A program made the position numbers and the translations under genes. DNA of 64,000 bases from Cohnella endophytica. GTDB taxonomy: Bacteria; Bacillota; Bacilli; Paenibacillales; Paenibacillaceae. The DNA is taken from contig NZ_RBZM01000002.1 of assembly GCF_003628305.1 (NCBI RefSeq), positions 186,001 to 250,000 on the forward strand, read 5' to 3'. Positions 34,416-44,060 of the stretch are shown here, one piece after another. The notes beneath the pieces were generated by a model. The model worked only from the letters and a program-made list of their open reading frames with translations, was not told where the DNA came from and made no database searches. Position 1 is the stretch's first letter; each line of letters starts with the position of its first letter.

Positions 34416-37400
34416 TTATTGCCTGATTATCCGCCATTGCTCCCGCAAATCCGCCAACATTCGTTCTTCGCCGGGCTCGAGGAGAGACTGGCTCATGCTT
34501 ACGGCGAAGGCGGAGAGCTGCTCCGACCATGCCAGAGCCGCCGAGCGAACGGTATCGTGCAGCGTTGCTTCCGAGATAACGTTCCACTCGCGCCTGAGCG
34601 AGCTTAGCTCGTCATCGATCGCGCGGAACAGCATTTCATTCAGCTCCTCGCGCAGTGCAAGAGCTCCGTCCTTCTCGAAGAAATGCTTCGGAGACCGGAA
34701 AGCATTCCAGAGCAGCTTCGTCTCGAATGCAGGGCCTTGCGCGAAAGGCTCGGGCAACGGCAATTCCAACTGCCCGGGTTCGAACGATTCGGGCGAGAAA
34801 CCTTCCAATCGCATCTCCGCGATGCCGGATAACTCGCGCAATGCTTGCTCCGCCATGCGGTGCACGGTTCTCTCCAATCGCAGCCCTGCCGCGCGAAGCT
34901 CTTGAAGCAGATCCTCGCCAAGGGAACGCTTAAGATCTTCCCCGCATGCCCCGATCAGCTTCTTCAGGTCGCGGCCGTCGTCCTGCAGCACGGACGGATG
35001 GAACGCGCCTTGGAAATGCTCCTTAAACCGGAACTTAAGTCTCTGGCGAAGATGGTAGAGTTGCTCTTCGATTTCCTGCAGCAATGGCTGGACCGTCGCA
35101 GCGGGAACGTTATGCCCTCCCTCTTCGCTCCATTTTCTCGACTGCTCTCGCAGGCGCAAGGCTTTCGCCTCGCGCGTAGCCGCGTCTTCCGTCGCCGATT
35201 GGAGGAATCCGTCGAGCAAGTTGTCGACGCGGTCCAGCTCCTTGTTCGCCGATGCCAGCGCCAAGCCACCGAGTTCTTCCTCCGAGAAGGAGCGGAATGC
35301 GCTCTCGAACGCCGTAATGCCCGACGTTTGCATACGCTGGGCGCTTCTCTCCCGCTTGGCTTCCAATCCAAGCAAGCTGGATACGGCGAATAAGCGCGGC
35401 TTGCGAATGCCATGCTTGAGCAATTGCGCGGATACGTGATCGCGCACGCCGACTAGTTCGGCTTCCGAAGACGCCAAATCGGCCGCATTGATAATAAAAA
35501 ACATTTTGTCTAGCTCGAACACGTCTTTAACGTTGCCGAGCTGATTGAGGAATTCCCTGTCGGCTTCGGTAAACGCATGGTTATAATACGTTACGAACAA
35601 CACCGCGTCCGCGTTTTTGATATATTGGAAAGCAACTCCCGTATGACGGGCGTTGATCGAATCCGCTCCCGGCGTGTCGACGAGCACGGCTCCGCTGCGC
35701 GTGATCGGGGAATCGACGTACAGGTCGATCTCCGCGACGAAACAAGACGCTTGTTCTTCGGCAGCAAAGCGTCGATATTCCGCCTCGTTCACCGTCAGAC
35801 GCTGCCCGAGCAACGGGCCGTATTCGTTCCAACCGAGGGCAGCCGCCGTCAAGAAGGCAAGATGCGGCCTTCCCCGCGGATGCAGGTCCGCTGCGGAAAT
35901 GGGATCTTTAAGCGCGAGCAGTCTTGGGATATCCGTTCCCGCGTTGGCTAGCTTCTCCTTGGCGACGCCGATTCGTTTCAAGGAGTGACGAACGTCCTCG
36001 GCGAAACCTTCCGGCGTCTTCATCGTTACGAGCGCCGTACCATCCTTCTGCTCTCCCGATGGCGCAACGATACGGTTGATCGTCGCCGTCGTCGGATTCG
36101 GGGAAACGGGCAAAACGGGTTTCCCGACCAGAGCGTTGGCGAACGAAGACTTGCCCGCGCTGAACGCGCCGAACAAGGCGATCGTGAAGCTCTTGTTCCT
36201 AAACCGCTCGGCCTTCGCCCGTAAGCCGTCTGCAACCGAACGCAGGGCCGGCAGCTTCGATAACAGCTCCGCCGAACGTTCAAGCTTCTCGGCGGCGCCC
36301 TGCGGCGCGCCAAGACCGCTTAGTTGACGTTCTTCTTCAGACGCATCGGATTCCGGATTTACCGATTCCATAAGCTCGGAAGCGGTCAGCCGTTCGTTCT
36401 CGCGATTCGCACTCCGAATCCCGAGACTAGCGACCGTCGCGACCGATACCTTCGCGGGACTAGGCAGCTCTGAATTCGTCATTCCGTCCATATCCGATGG
36501 CAGCAGTTCGAGCAGTCTTTGTTCTTCTGCTCTTTCCGAAGCTTCGAGCTTCTCGAGTTCTTCGGCAATCGCGTCCTTGCGGCTCAATTCGTCAAGCTGC
36601 GTCTGTACGATTGCCGCTTGTTCCCTTAACTCGGGTTCGTGAGTCCGTTGCAAATCATCCACCCAATGTGCGGCCGATTTCCGATATTCGGATTTCAACT
36701 CGGCGCTGATCTCGGCAGAGTAATGCAGCGTTGCCTGCCCATCCGCGCCCGCGCCCGACTTCACAAGCTGGCGCAGCCAGCCCGCCGCGACCGGCTTGAA
36801 ACAAGCCGTCAGAGATTGCTCTAGTTCCTCTCCCTGCAAGCCGGAACCTTCCGCCTCCCTGCGCAGCAATTCCTTGAGGTGCCCGGTAACGTGAGCGGAC
36901 ACCTGCCGGTTGAAATCGTCCGTCAGCCGTTCGAGCCTCGCGGACCTTTCCGCTTCCGTCTTGGCAGCGCCGGACAACCAGCCAACCTTAAATCCGGGCT
37001 GCATGGCCTCCAGCACTTCCCTCGCCCGCTCGCGCGTCTCCGCCGGGGTCAGATTCGCGTTGCCCAGCAGTTTGTCCAGTTCAGTCCTTACGCGCTGACG
37101 CAGCCGATCCCCGGCGCTTTCGACGTCAGCCAAGCTCCGTTCGAGTTCATTGCGTAACGCGAGACGAGCTTCCTCTTCTCCGTCGTCTCCGAGACGTTCT
37201 TGCAGCAGCGCACGCTCGTCGCTATTACGTTCATGCAACGCTTCACGAAACTGATCGGCTAGATGGCGGGCGGAACGCTCCGCGCTTCTTAGCATAAGCG
37301 GCGTAGAGAGCGGCTGAAGATCCTTCAGCAATTGCAGCAAGTCTTGCCATTGGGAAAGCGGGTGATCCGGCTGCCTAAGGGAAAGGAACAGCGTTCCCGC

Positions 37401-38120
37401 CGGTTGGATGTCCCAATTGCCGAGCGCTTGGCTTAAGCTTTCCTGGAACGCGGAGAACGCGATCTGCTCTTCGCGATGCTTATCGACCTGGTTAACGATC
37501 AAGTACGTCGGCTTTCCCCATCTCGCCATGCTGCGCAGAAAACGGAAGTTGACTTCCGATTGCACGTGGTTGTAGTCGGTCACGTAGAACACGACGTCCG
37601 CCAAGTGCAGCGCGGATTCCGTAGCCGCCCGGTGGGCGCCGTCCGTTGAGTCGACCCCGGGCGTGTCGACGATTGCCATACGATCGCCTAGCAACGGAAT
37701 CGGATAGGATACTTGAATCGACGTGACGCCTTCGCCGTCCACCGCGTAGCTATGCAGTTGTTCGACAGGAATCCGCCGGACGGGATGAATCTGGCCATTC
37801 GAATCGCGGAACACCGTTTCCGCCGAAGGTTGTCCGTTCACGACCGTTACGACGTTCGCGCTCGTCGGAATCGGCGATGCGGGAAGCAGATCCGTACCGC
37901 ACAACGTATTCACTAACGTTGATTTGCCGGCGGAGAAATGGCCGCAGAACGCGACCGTCAGCCTGCCGCTCGCGAGCTTCTCCGAGAGCTCCGCAAATTT
38001 CTCGGCGCGGACATTGTCCCCCTTCTCGGCCGCTTTGGCTGCCATTTGAGTTAAGGATCTTTCATAATTCGTAAGATCGGATAATTGCCCGTTGTTCGGA
38101 GCGATGTCGGTATGGCTCAC
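34416..38120 (-). CDS. Tandem dynamin-like GTPase (DynA type)
   Basis: A 1234-residue protein made of two dynamin modules in one chain, like DynA (YpbR) of Bacillus subtilis, which tethers and fuses membranes and helps cells survive membrane damage. Module 1: P-loop GHFSAGKS near residue 62, PTSANVV, DTPGVDS and NQVDK. Module 2: P-loop GAFSAGKSSF near residue 655, PTTATI, DTPGADS and NAADLA as the fourth GTPase motif. Each GTPase is followed by long helical, Glu/Arg-rich stalk regions. The second G4 motif departs from the usual T/NKxD. The GTG at 38120 overlaps the nth stop (GTGA), with AAAGGAG nine bases upstream, so translation is coupled to nth. Confidence 0.9.
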   Translation of the reverse strand: MSHTDIAPNNGQLSDLTNYERSLTQMAAKAAEKGDNVRAEKFAELSEKLASGRLTVAFCGHFSAGKSTLVNTLCGTDLLPASPIPTSANVVTVVNGQPSAETVFRDSNGQIHPVRRIPVEQLHSYAVDGEGVTSIQVSYPIPLLGDRMAIVDTPGVDSTDGAHRAATESALHLADVVFYVTDYNHVQSEVNFRFLRSMARWGKPTYLIVNQVDKHREEQIAFSAFQESLSQALGNWDIQPAGTLFLSLRQPDHPLSQWQDLLQLLKDLQPLSTPLMLRSAERSARHLADQFREALHERNSDERALLQERLGDDGEEEARLALRNELERSLADVESAGDRLRQRVRTELDKLLGNANLTPAETRERAREVLEAMQPGFKVGWLSGAAKTEAERSARLERLTDDFNRQVSAHVTGHLKELLRREAEGSGLQGEELEQSLTACFKPVAAGWLRQLVKSGAGADGQATLHYSAEISAELKSEYRKSAAHWVDDLQRTHEPELREQAAIVQTQLDELSRKDAIAEELEKLEASERAEEQRLLELLPSDMDGMTNSELPSPAKVSVATVASLGIRSANRENERLTASELMESVNPESDASEEERQLSGLGAPQGAAEKLERSAELLSKLPALRSVADGLRAKAERFRNKSFTIALFGAFSAGKSSFANALVGKPVLPVSPNPTTATINRIVAPSGEQKDGTALVTMKTPEGFAEDVRHSLKRIGVAKEKLANAGTDIPRLLALKDPISAADLHPRGRPHLAFLTAAALGWNEYGPLLGQRLTVNEAEYRRFAAEEQASCFVAEIDLYVDSPITRSGAVLVDTPGADSINARHTGVAFQYIKNADAVLFVTYYNHAFTEADREFLNQLGNVKDVFELDKMFFIINAADLASSEAELVGVRDHVSAQLLKHGIRKPRLFAVSSLLGLEAKRERSAQRMQTSGITAFESAFRSFSEEELGGLALASANKELDRVDNLLDGFLQSATEDAATREAKALRLREQSRKWSEEGGHNVPAATVQPLLQEIEEQLYHLRQRLKFRFKEHFQGAFHPSVLQDDGRDLKKLIGACGEDLKRSLGEDLLQELRAAGLRLERTVHRMAEQALRELSGIAEMRLEGFSPESFEPGQLELPLPEPFAQGPAFETKLLWNAFRSPKHFFEKDGALALREELNEMLFRAIDDELSSLRREWNVISEATLHDTVRSAALAWSEQLSAFAVSMSQSLLEPGEERMLADLREQWRIIRQ

Positions 38121-38785
38121 TTCGTTGTGCTCCTTTTCTTCAAAGCCGCTTTCATGCGGGATTTGCCTTCTTTGCAATGCTCCAAGATGGGACATACGTC
38201 GCATTTCGGATTTTGAGCTTTACAATGATAACGCCCGAAGAAGATCAGGCGATGATGGGTGATCGTCCACTCGTCCCTCGGAACTTTGCGCATTAGCTTC
38301 TTCTCTACTTCCAGTACGGAATCGTCGGCTTTGGCGATTCCAAGTCGCTTGGACACACGTTCAACGTGCGTATCCACGGCGATCGCCGGCTCGTCGAAAG
38401 CATTCGAAACGACGACGTTCGCCGTCTTCCTTCCAACGCCGGGTAGCTCGGTCAGCTCCTCGTGCTTACGGGGAATTTCCCCGTTATGCTTATCGATCAC
38501 CAGTCGGCATAACTTCTGAATGTTGGCCGCTTTATTGCGGAACAAACCGATCCTTCTGATATCGTTCTCCAGCTCTTCTAACGGAACGTTTAAATAGTCT
38601 TGCGGAGTACGGTACTTATCGAATAGCGTGGCCGTCACTTTATTGACGGTCTCGTCCGTGCATTGCGCGGATAATAAAACGGCGATAGTTAGCTCGAACG
38701 GATTGCGGTGGTTCAATTCGCATCTCGCGTCCGGAAACATCTCCGCTATCGTATTCAGCACATGCCTTATCGTTACGGCGTTCAT
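38117..38785 (-). CDS. nth: Endonuclease III
   Basis: A 222-residue DNA glycosylase/AP lyase that removes oxidised pyrimidines in base excision repair. The helix-hairpin-helix LPGVGRKTANVVV carries the catalytic lysine, and VDTHVERVSKRLG carries the catalytic aspartate. The C-terminal CKAQNPKCDVCPILEHC has the C-x6-C-x2-C-x5-C spacing that binds a 4Fe-4S cluster. The start at ATG 38785 follows GAAGGAG; 21 upstream residues in the longer frame are unsupported. The stop overlaps the dynamin start. In B. subtilis nth lies beside dnaD, but here dnaD is some 17 kb away. Confidence 0.95.
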   Translation of the reverse strand: MNAVTIRHVLNTIAEMFPDARCELNHRNPFELTIAVLLSAQCTDETVNKVTATLFDKYRTPQDYLNVPLEELENDIRRIGLFRNKAANIQKLCRLVIDKHNGEIPRKHEELTELPGVGRKTANVVVSNAFDEPAIAVDTHVERVSKRLGIAKADDSVLEVEKKLMRKVPRDEWTITHHRLIFFGRYHCKAQNPKCDVCPILEHCKEGKSRMKAALKKRSTTK

Positions 38786-38884
38786 AAGCGCTCCTTCGTT
38801 AACCGAAATTTCTTTAACAAGTTTACCGGAAGATTGCCTTATCGGCAATAAGAACGAAAGGCGGCTTGGCTGTAGGCATACGAA

Positions 38885-38910
38885 AGCCCTCGTCGCGAAC
38901 GTCGAGGGCT
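38885..38910 (-). terminator. Hairpin after the SLH gene
   Basis: AGCCCTCG and CGAGGGCT pair around a short loop just past the SLH stop codon on the minus strand. The T tail (TTTCG) is weak, so the call is tentative. Confidence 0.45.
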
Positions 38911-38941
38911 GCAGATGGTAGCAACTTAGTAATAAAGGCTA

Positions 38942-41677
38942 TTATTTGGCGATTTCGAAGACTTTGCCGCGAAGGACGTATAACGAGATGGCATCGTCGT
39001 TACGCAGATCCGTCAGGCTAAGCGTCGTCGTACCTTGATGAATATACACTTGCGAATGCAGCGTGAAGGAAAAGTTCGTGTCCGCCAACGTTTCTTTCTT
39101 GACGTTCAGCGTTCTCGAATCGGCTTCGTAATACCAATACAGCTTACGTAGCAACGGTACGACCTCAATGACGACGCGATCGTTCTCGTCCTTGCGAATT
39201 TCCACGCGATCGTCCGGCGAGACGGTGGACAAGGAACTCTGTACGACGTTGTTCTTAAGAATTAACGGCGTAGAGCCTACCGTCTTCGTTACCGTAGAAC
39301 CGTTAGGAAGCACAAGGTCAACCGACGCTCCCGCGGTATTGACGGAAGAAACGCGGCCATAGCTAACGGATACCGTCTTGATCTTGATCGGCGTGTTTCC
39401 TTGGAAGGTAATGTTGAGCAAACCTGCGTTATTCAATGCTCCAAGCGTCGTCGCGGCGCCGCTCTCGTCCTGCAGAACAATGTTCGAACCGAGCGTCCAT
39501 TCTTCGACGACGCCGTCCGCGCGTTTCGTGCGCAGCTTATTGTTCGTGGTGTCTGAAGAAATGAAATCGAATTGAGCTGTTTTCTGGACCAGAATAGAAG
39601 AAGCTTGATCCTGGGATCCGTTCAAGAGCACCGTAACCTGATCGCCGACGCGAACATCCGCATACGACTTCGCGGTCGAGCCGTAGATTTCGACGATCGG
39701 GCTGACGTAAGGAAGCGTAATGCTGCCGGAGCCGTCCAGTGAAAGCTTCAACGTTCTCGCGGAAGTATTGTTCTCCGTCACCGTACCGGAATACTTGGCG
39801 ATAATCGAGACGTAGATGACGTTCGTGCCGCTAATTCCGATATTTACTTTTTTCCCTTTGGAGGAAATCAATGGAGTCGCCGTTTCCAGCGTAAGCTTCG
39901 TTCCGTTTAAGTCGAAGCGCGTGGACGCGTTCACGTCCAGGTTGTATTTTTTGCCGGCGGAGTCGAACACGATAAGCGTCTTCGCGTCGGACACGTAACT
40001 CGAGATCGTCGCTCCGGTTAAGTTGGATACCACGTTCCCCGTAACGCTGATGACGGATACTTTGCCGCTATCGTTAAATGTCAGGGAGATCGGGTCGCCT
40101 TTATAAACGTCGTCCAACGTAGCGTCGGCGTAACCTTCGATCTTAACGATTACGTTATCCGCCATAAATTTTGCGCTCAGTTCTCCGTTTACCGTGTATT
40201 GGATCGTTTTGTCGGTTTTGTTAATGGCATTTAGAATGCCGGAAATCGTCGGCTGCTCCGATTTCGTGATAACGATGCTGGTGACGGAACCGCTTTTGAC
40301 CTCGTAAGTAATCGTATCGCCAAGCTTCATGTCTTCCGGAGCAACGTTAATGCCGTTTTTCTTGATCGTTGCGTTGGCGCTGACCGGGAAGTTCTCGGGC
40401 AAGCTCGTCGCCGTAGCTTTCACTTGCAAGCTGCGAGTCGCCGCGCTCCATGCGGCTACCGTTCCGGTACCCGTCTTGTTGACGACCGATTGATTAACGG
40501 TGATCGAGAGAATTTTTCCGTCCGTTCTGACCGCGTCGACGAGCAGCTTCACCGTCGCGTTTACCGGCAAATTATCCAATGTCAGCGTTTGGCCGTTGGC
40601 GTCTTTAACCGACGGCAGATGCAGCGGATCGTAATAGTAATAGACGGAATCTTCGCCTACGAGCAACGTCAATCGGTTAAGCGACGTTGAGACGCGAGTC
40701 AGCGTGCCTTCGTACGTTTTGACTTTCGCGGTATCGCTCGTTTGCTCCACGTACCCGATTGAGCCGCCTGCCTCGCTGATCAGGCTGACTTCTCCGTACA
40801 GCTTCAAGTCCGCAAGCGAGGATGCCTTCTCGGAGTCGAACCGGTATACCGATGTCGACGTAGAGATCGTATAATCTTTGACTACGCCATCTTGGTGAAG
40901 CAAAGTCAGCTTGTTCGCGTCCATGGCGAGCAGAACGCCCGTAACTTGACCGGAGTACGCGACGGAAATCTTCGATTCCGCGCGGCTAAACAACGTCGAT
41001 GCCGTGGCGCGGGTGACCGGGGCGACGGGGTCGAATTTCGTGACGGACGCTCCTGCTCCGTTCGTCACCGTAACTCCGGTAATAATCCCGGAAGCTATGC
41101 CAACGTTCACGTAACCTTTCAGCTTCGCGTCGATACTCGTATCGTCATTAAACGACGTCGCTTGGGAAGCCGCCAGCTTGGCTTCGGCATCCTTACCGAT
41201 GGCGCGAACGAGCAACCGAGTTATCCATTCCCGCGTCGCCGGGCTCTTACCCCAATCCTTGCCTTTTTCTTTTTTGGCCAATTCCGTTTCTTCGTCGATC
41301 ATGAGGATCTTTTTCTGCAGCGCTAATTTTATGTAGGGTTTATAATAATTGCCGATCGTGAGTTCGCTCGGGAATACGAGCACTTCGTCTGATTTCACCT
41401 GATCTTCGATGCCCATGAACCGAAGGGCAATCAGGACCGCTTCTTCTCGGCTGACGTTTTTGTTCGGGTTGAATTTTCCGGCTTCCGTGCCGGTTCCGCC
41501 TTTGAGAATTCCTTGCAAAGCCAGTTTGGAAATATGTTTCTCCGCCCAGTGTCCGGCAGTAACGTCGCTGAATGGCGATGCGGCGAACGCGGTAGTGGCG
41601 GACCAACCTATGCCAGAGTAAATCATCGTTGCTGCAAGGGCTCCCGCTGCCCATTTCGATTTGCGCTTATCCAACAT
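38942..41677 (-). CDS. S-layer-homology surface protein with repeated beta domains
   Basis: A 911-residue exported protein. Signal peptide residues 1-32 (cleavage after TTAFA). Three SLH modules span about residues 33-235 (FSDVTAGHWAEKHISKLALQ; KPYIKLALQKKIL; GYVNVGIASGIITG ... FDPVAPVTRATAST), which bind pyruvylated wall polymer and so place the protein on the cell surface. The rest (240-910) is made of several related 70-100-residue beta-rich segments with a recurring pattern of value-like GKVxxVxxxxxxL turns, no transmembrane helix and few Cys. I do not recognise an enzymatic domain. It follows the amidase gene by 60 bp on the same strand, suggesting a joint role in the envelope. The ATG is backed by AGGAGAGGGG. 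Confidence 0.88.
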   Translation of the reverse strand: MLDKRKSKWAAGALAATMIYSGIGWSATTAFAASPFSDVTAGHWAEKHISKLALQGILKGGTGTEAGKFNPNKNVSREEAVLIALRFMGIEDQVKSDEVLVFPSELTIGNYYKPYIKLALQKKILMIDEETELAKKEKGKDWGKSPATREWITRLLVRAIGKDAEAKLAASQATSFNDDTSIDAKLKGYVNVGIASGIITGVTVTNGAGASVTKFDPVAPVTRATASTLFSRAESKISVAYSGQVTGVLLAMDANKLTLLHQDGVVKDYTISTSTSVYRFDSEKASSLADLKLYGEVSLISEAGGSIGYVEQTSDTAKVKTYEGTLTRVSTSLNRLTLLVGEDSVYYYYDPLHLPSVKDANGQTLTLDNLPVNATVKLLVDAVRTDGKILSITVNQSVVNKTGTGTVAAWSAATRSLQVKATATSLPENFPVSANATIKKNGINVAPEDMKLGDTITYEVKSGSVTSIVITKSEQPTISGILNAINKTDKTIQYTVNGELSAKFMADNVIVKIEGYADATLDDVYKGDPISLTFNDSGKVSVISVTGNVVSNLTGATISSYVSDAKTLIVFDSAGKKYNLDVNASTRFDLNGTKLTLETATPLISSKGKKVNIGISGTNVIYVSIIAKYSGTVTENNTSARTLKLSLDGSGSITLPYVSPIVEIYGSTAKSYADVRVGDQVTVLLNGSQDQASSILVQKTAQFDFISSDTTNNKLRTKRADGVVEEWTLGSNIVLQDESGAATTLGALNNAGLLNITFQGNTPIKIKTVSVSYGRVSSVNTAGASVDLVLPNGSTVTKTVGSTPLILKNNVVQSSLSTVSPDDRVEIRKDENDRVVIEVVPLLRKLYWYYEADSRTLNVKKETLADTNFSFTLHSQVYIHQGTTTLSLTDLRNDDAISLYVLRGKVFEIAK

Positions 41678-41708
41678 TTACGAGTCCCCTCTCCTAGATA
41701 CACATATA

Positions 41709-41729
41709 CCGGCCCCTAATAGGGGCCGG
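41709..41729. terminator. Perfect palindrome between amidase and SLH genes
   Basis: CCGGCCCCTA and TAGGGGCCGG form an exact 10-bp stem with one central base. It has only a weak T-rich tail on the minus strand, so it may attenuate rather than stop transcription from amidase into the SLH gene. Confidence 0.6.
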
Positions 41730-41737
41730 ATTGGCAA

Positions 41738-43249
41738 TCAGTATAATTTCAATTGCATTTTAATGCCTTTCGCGATGGCTTCGGCTACCCGATTTTGCAA
41801 GGCATCCGTCCAAAGCTGAGGCTCGTCGATTTTGCTGGACAAATAACCGACCTCTAGCAGAATGGCGGGCATCTTCGTTTCCCGCGTTACCGCAAGGCTT
41901 TTCTGCCGAACGCCGTTGTCTTTAAGTCCGGTCGCCGGAGCGAAAACGGAGTGCATCAAGTTCGCGAATGCCTTGCTGTCTTCCCGCGTGTAATAAGTCT
42001 CGGTCCCGTTCGTTGCGGCCGTATAACTATTGGCATGCACCGACAAGAACAAGTCCGCGTTGACCGAATTCGCGAGATTGTAACGATCCGCAAGCGACGG
42101 GAACGTATCCGAAGTTCGGGTCATCACGATTTTGATGCGATCGTCCAAAGCCAGAATGGCTTGAACCTTAAGAATGACGGAAAGATTGAACTCTTTCTCC
42201 GGACGCTTGGTTATGCTTATCGCGCCGGGATCCGAGCCGCCGTGGCCTGCGTCGAGAACGACGGTGAACTTCGACTTGTCGGGAGTCGGTTGTTTCAAGT
42301 TAATTCTAAACTCGCCGATCGAAGGATCGTTCACGACTTCGTAATCCCAAGCTTGATTCAAGTCGAGCACTAAGCGTGGGATTTTCGTCTGCGCGCTTTC
42401 ACCGAATAGCGAGAATCGAACCGCGGTCAAAGCCGGATGTCCGATTACGTCGATCCTTCCTAGAAGGCCCTTGGCGAAGTCGACCGTCGGAACGAAATCG
42501 CCGGCATACTGCCCATTCGGGAAGTCGAAGACGAGTCGTTTCGGGTTTTCCAGAGTGGTTATCGTCGGAACGATCAATCCGTCGTAATTCAAGATAATGG
42601 CGTTGGTCTCCGCCTCGTACCGGACACCGTGAAGGTTGCCCGTAATGACGGGAGGCGTAACCGCTCCTGGATCCGTATTTCCGCCTTCGGGTTCGTTCGG
42701 ATCCACGACTCCGATAAGTCCGCCATCTGGCGGTTGCGTATCCGAGCCGCCTGCATTGCCCGTATTCCCGCCGGTGTTGCCGTTATTGCCCGCGTTACTG
42801 CCGGACGTATATAAGAATGCCGCCTTGGCTACGTTATCCCAGTAAATATCGACTCCGTACGACTGCGTAAGGAATCTCAGCGGAATAAACGTATACTGAT
42901 TGGTTTTATCGGAGACTAAAATCGGAGCGACGTCCATCTTCAGCGAGACGTTATCAAGATAAGCAGTTTGCTGACCGATCGTCATTATCAGCTTCTTCGA
43001 TCCGCTCGTAACCGTAACCTGCTTTTTCTTATTGTCGTAATCAACCTTGTAGCCAAGATTCTCGATCGCGATTCTCGCGGGAATCATGACGGACTGTCCT
43101 ACCACTGTGGGCGGAACGGGAGGTTGCAACGTCTTGCCGTCCAAGATCAACTGGGGAACTAACGTTTCCGCCTTGGCGGCGCTTACGACCCCCGCACTAA
43201 GGAACAGCATGCCAAAGACGACGAACAACAAGACTAACCACTTCTTCAT
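41738..43249 (-). CDS. N-acetylmuramoyl-L-alanine amidase with CuAO-N and AMIN domains
   Basis: A 503-residue secreted wall hydrolase. Signal peptide 1-26 (ending VVSAA), then a copper-amine-oxidase N-terminal type domain (about 30-150; LILDGKTLQPPVPPTVVGQS ... TFIPLRFLTQSYG) used as a binding or dimer module, a Gly/Asn-rich linker (150-200), an AMIN domain (about 205-300; LHGVRYEAETNAIILNYDG) that targets wall or septal sites, and an Amidase_3 domain (about 320-503). Zinc ligands are in DAGHGGSDPG, PEKEFN and LSVHANS, and the catalytic Glu is in LLEVGYLS. It cleaves the amide bond between MurNAc and the stem peptide. The ATG has GAGGTGA upstream. Confidence 0.93.
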   Translation of the reverse strand: MKKWLVLLFVVFGMLFLSAGVVSAAKAETLVPQLILDGKTLQPPVPPTVVGQSVMIPARIAIENLGYKVDYDNKKKQVTVTSGSKKLIMTIGQQTAYLDNVSLKMDVAPILVSDKTNQYTFIPLRFLTQSYGVDIYWDNVAKAAFLYTSGSNAGNNGNTGGNTGNAGGSDTQPPDGGLIGVVDPNEPEGGNTDPGAVTPPVITGNLHGVRYEAETNAIILNYDGLIVPTITTLENPKRLVFDFPNGQYAGDFVPTVDFAKGLLGRIDVIGHPALTAVRFSLFGESAQTKIPRLVLDLNQAWDYEVVNDPSIGEFRINLKQPTPDKSKFTVVLDAGHGGSDPGAISITKRPEKEFNLSVILKVQAILALDDRIKIVMTRTSDTFPSLADRYNLANSVNADLFLSVHANSYTAATNGTETYYTREDSKAFANLMHSVFAPATGLKDNGVRQKSLAVTRETKMPAILLEVGYLSSKIDEPQLWTDALQNRVAEAIAKGIKMQLKLY

Positions 43250-43367
43250 GCTTCACCTCGATGTAAAAAAGATTTGAGAACGTTGCCGAATTATGTAATT
43301 GACTGGCGGCTTGTCCACGAATCATTAGACGCCCGGGATGAAGAAAAGTTGCGTATTTAAGGAAAAA

Positions 43368-43414
43368 AAGACCCTTTGCCCCGAAATTTGCCGAATCGGG
43401 TTCAAAAGGTCTCT
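43368..43414 (-). terminator. Terminator of the leuCD operon
   Basis: An imperfect stem with outer arms AGACC/GGTCT and inner CCGA/TCGG lies just past leuD. On the minus strand it runs into TTTTTTTCC, a strong terminator tail. Confidence 0.85.
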
Positions 43415-43439
43415 TATTCTAACTAATCATGCCATTCGC

Positions 43440-44042
43440 TTACGCGTTCACTGCCGCCGCGCGTTTCGCTTCGTACGCGCTGATCGCGCTCTCGTGCTTC
43501 AGAGTAAGACCGATATCGTCCAGCCCTTGAAGCAGGAATTGGCGGCGATGCTCGTCAAGCTCGAACGGAATGCTCAGACCGTCTCCGTCCGTGATCACAT
43601 TGTTCTCAAGATCGACGGTCAGCGAGTAGCCTTCCTTCGCTTCCGTGCGTTTGAACAGGTCGTCGACTTGCTCTTCGCTCAGCTTGATCGGCAGAATGCC
43701 GTTCTTGAAACAGTTGTTGTAGAAAATGTCGGCGAACGACGGCGCGATGATGCAACGGAAGCCGTAATCCATGATCGCCCACGGCGCGTGCTCGCGGGAC
43801 GAACCGCAACCGAAGTTCGCGCGGGAGATCAAGACGGAAGCGCCTTGGTAACGCGGCTTGTTTAGATTGAATTCGGGAATAACGTTTCCTTGCTCGTCCC
43901 ATCTCCATTCGAAGAACAAGAATTGGCCGAATCCGCTTCTCTCGATTCTTTTGAGGAATTGCTTAGGAATGATTGCGTCCGTATCTACGTTAACCCGGTC
44001 AACCGGGGCGACTAGTCCATTAAGCTTAACAAATGGTTCCAT
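43440..44042 (-). CDS. leuD: 3-isopropylmalate dehydratase small subunit
   Basis: A 200-residue swivel-domain subunit. [21 protein letters not shown] near the N-terminus and [20 protein letters not shown] are the diagnostic aconitase-swivel blocks; the latter positions the substrate. With LeuC it interconverts 2- and 3-isopropylmalate in leucine synthesis. The gene begins 18 bp after leuC with a GGGAGGATC site, and ends in a strong terminator, so leuC-leuD form a two-gene operon; leuA and leuB are elsewhere. Confidence 0.96.
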   Translation of the reverse strand: MEPFVKLNGLVAPVDRVNVDTDAIIPKQFLKRIERSGFGQFLFFEWRWDEQGNVIPEFNLNKPRYQGASVLISRANFGCGSSREHAPWAIMDYGFRCIIAPSFADIFYNNCFKNGILPIKLSEEQVDDLFKRTEAKEGYSLTVDLENNVITDGDGLSIPFELDEHRRQFLLQGLDDIGLTLKHESAISAYEAKRAAAVNA

Positions 44043-44060
44043 GTTGGTTGATCCTCCCTC

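Noticed and set aside
37500..38120. Fused or frameshifted duplicate of a single dynamin gene
   Set aside because: The frame is uninterrupted over both GTPase modules and tandem dynamins of this length (DynA) are known in Bacilli.
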